Source of the DNA: an uncultured Clostridia bacterium
Lineage (GTDB): Bacteria > Bacillota > Clostridia > TANB77 > CAG-508
Reading direction: 5' to 3'
Length of the DNA stretch: 49,679 nucleotides
NCBI GenBank assembly: GCA_947588945.1
Contig: CANPZY010000012.1
Location: 1-49,679, forward strand
Positions 49,631 through 49,679 of the stretch are shown in pieces; within the stretch, counting starts at the first letter, position 1; each line of letters begins with the position of its first letter. Both the position numbers and the translations under genes were made by a program. The notes beneath the pieces are model-generated. The model saw nothing but the letters and a program-made list of their open reading frames with translations, was not told the DNA's origin and made no database searches.

Positions 49631-49679
49631 TTGCCTTCGCTACGCTTAGTCTGCGAAAGGCACAAAATTTAATTAAAAA

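Noticed and set aside
1-49679. CRISPR arrays, rRNA genes, integrase/transposase genes
   Set aside because: No direct-repeat/spacer arrays, rRNA sequence or recognisable transposase/integrase ORFs seen.

Overview
The window is an AT-rich bacterial chromosomal segment. It looks like a spore-forming Clostridia-type Firmicute: there are a SpoIIID-like HTH, CotF-like coat proteins, a Spo0E-like protein and a SpoVD-like PBP. Most genes are on the minus strand. Main contents: (i) accessory genes at 1-9 kb (orphan hypotheticals, flavin reductase, MecA-like PBP, DUF1287 protein, RelE/ParE-type TA pair, ORF6N protein); (ii) tRNA-Cys, tRNA-Gly and a D-Ala-D-Ala carboxypeptidase; (iii) a ~19.5 kb type IV secretion-like locus (11.0-30.5 kb). 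This locus has three VirB2/TrbC-like pilin candidates, a PrgI-like protein, a VirB4 that appears split in two, three VirB6/TrbL-like membrane proteins (one fused to NlpC/P60), a SleB-type hydrolase and NTF2/VirB8-like proteins. No relaxase or coupling ATPase is visible, and both ends abut housekeeping-type genes; (iv) Spo0E-like protein, paired M16 peptidases, a giant thioester/CnaB/DUF11-like surface protein, rpsU, nrdG/nrdD, sortase, rsmA, a PASTA PBP, a YgjP-like metallopeptidase, a Nudix remnant, feoB and a 5'-disrupted rimO. The strongest anomaly is that the three conserved genes rsmA, the SpoVD-like PBP and feoB are each broken by a single extra C in the identical hexamer CCTCGG. Each falls exactly at a conserved Pro-Gly motif (expected CCT GGN). 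These are the only three CCTCGG hexamers I found on either strand. The options are a recurrent +1 ribosomal frameshift site (CCU CGG N, Ty1/prfB-like logic) or a motif-specific systematic sequencing error. No tools were run; family calls come from motif recognition.
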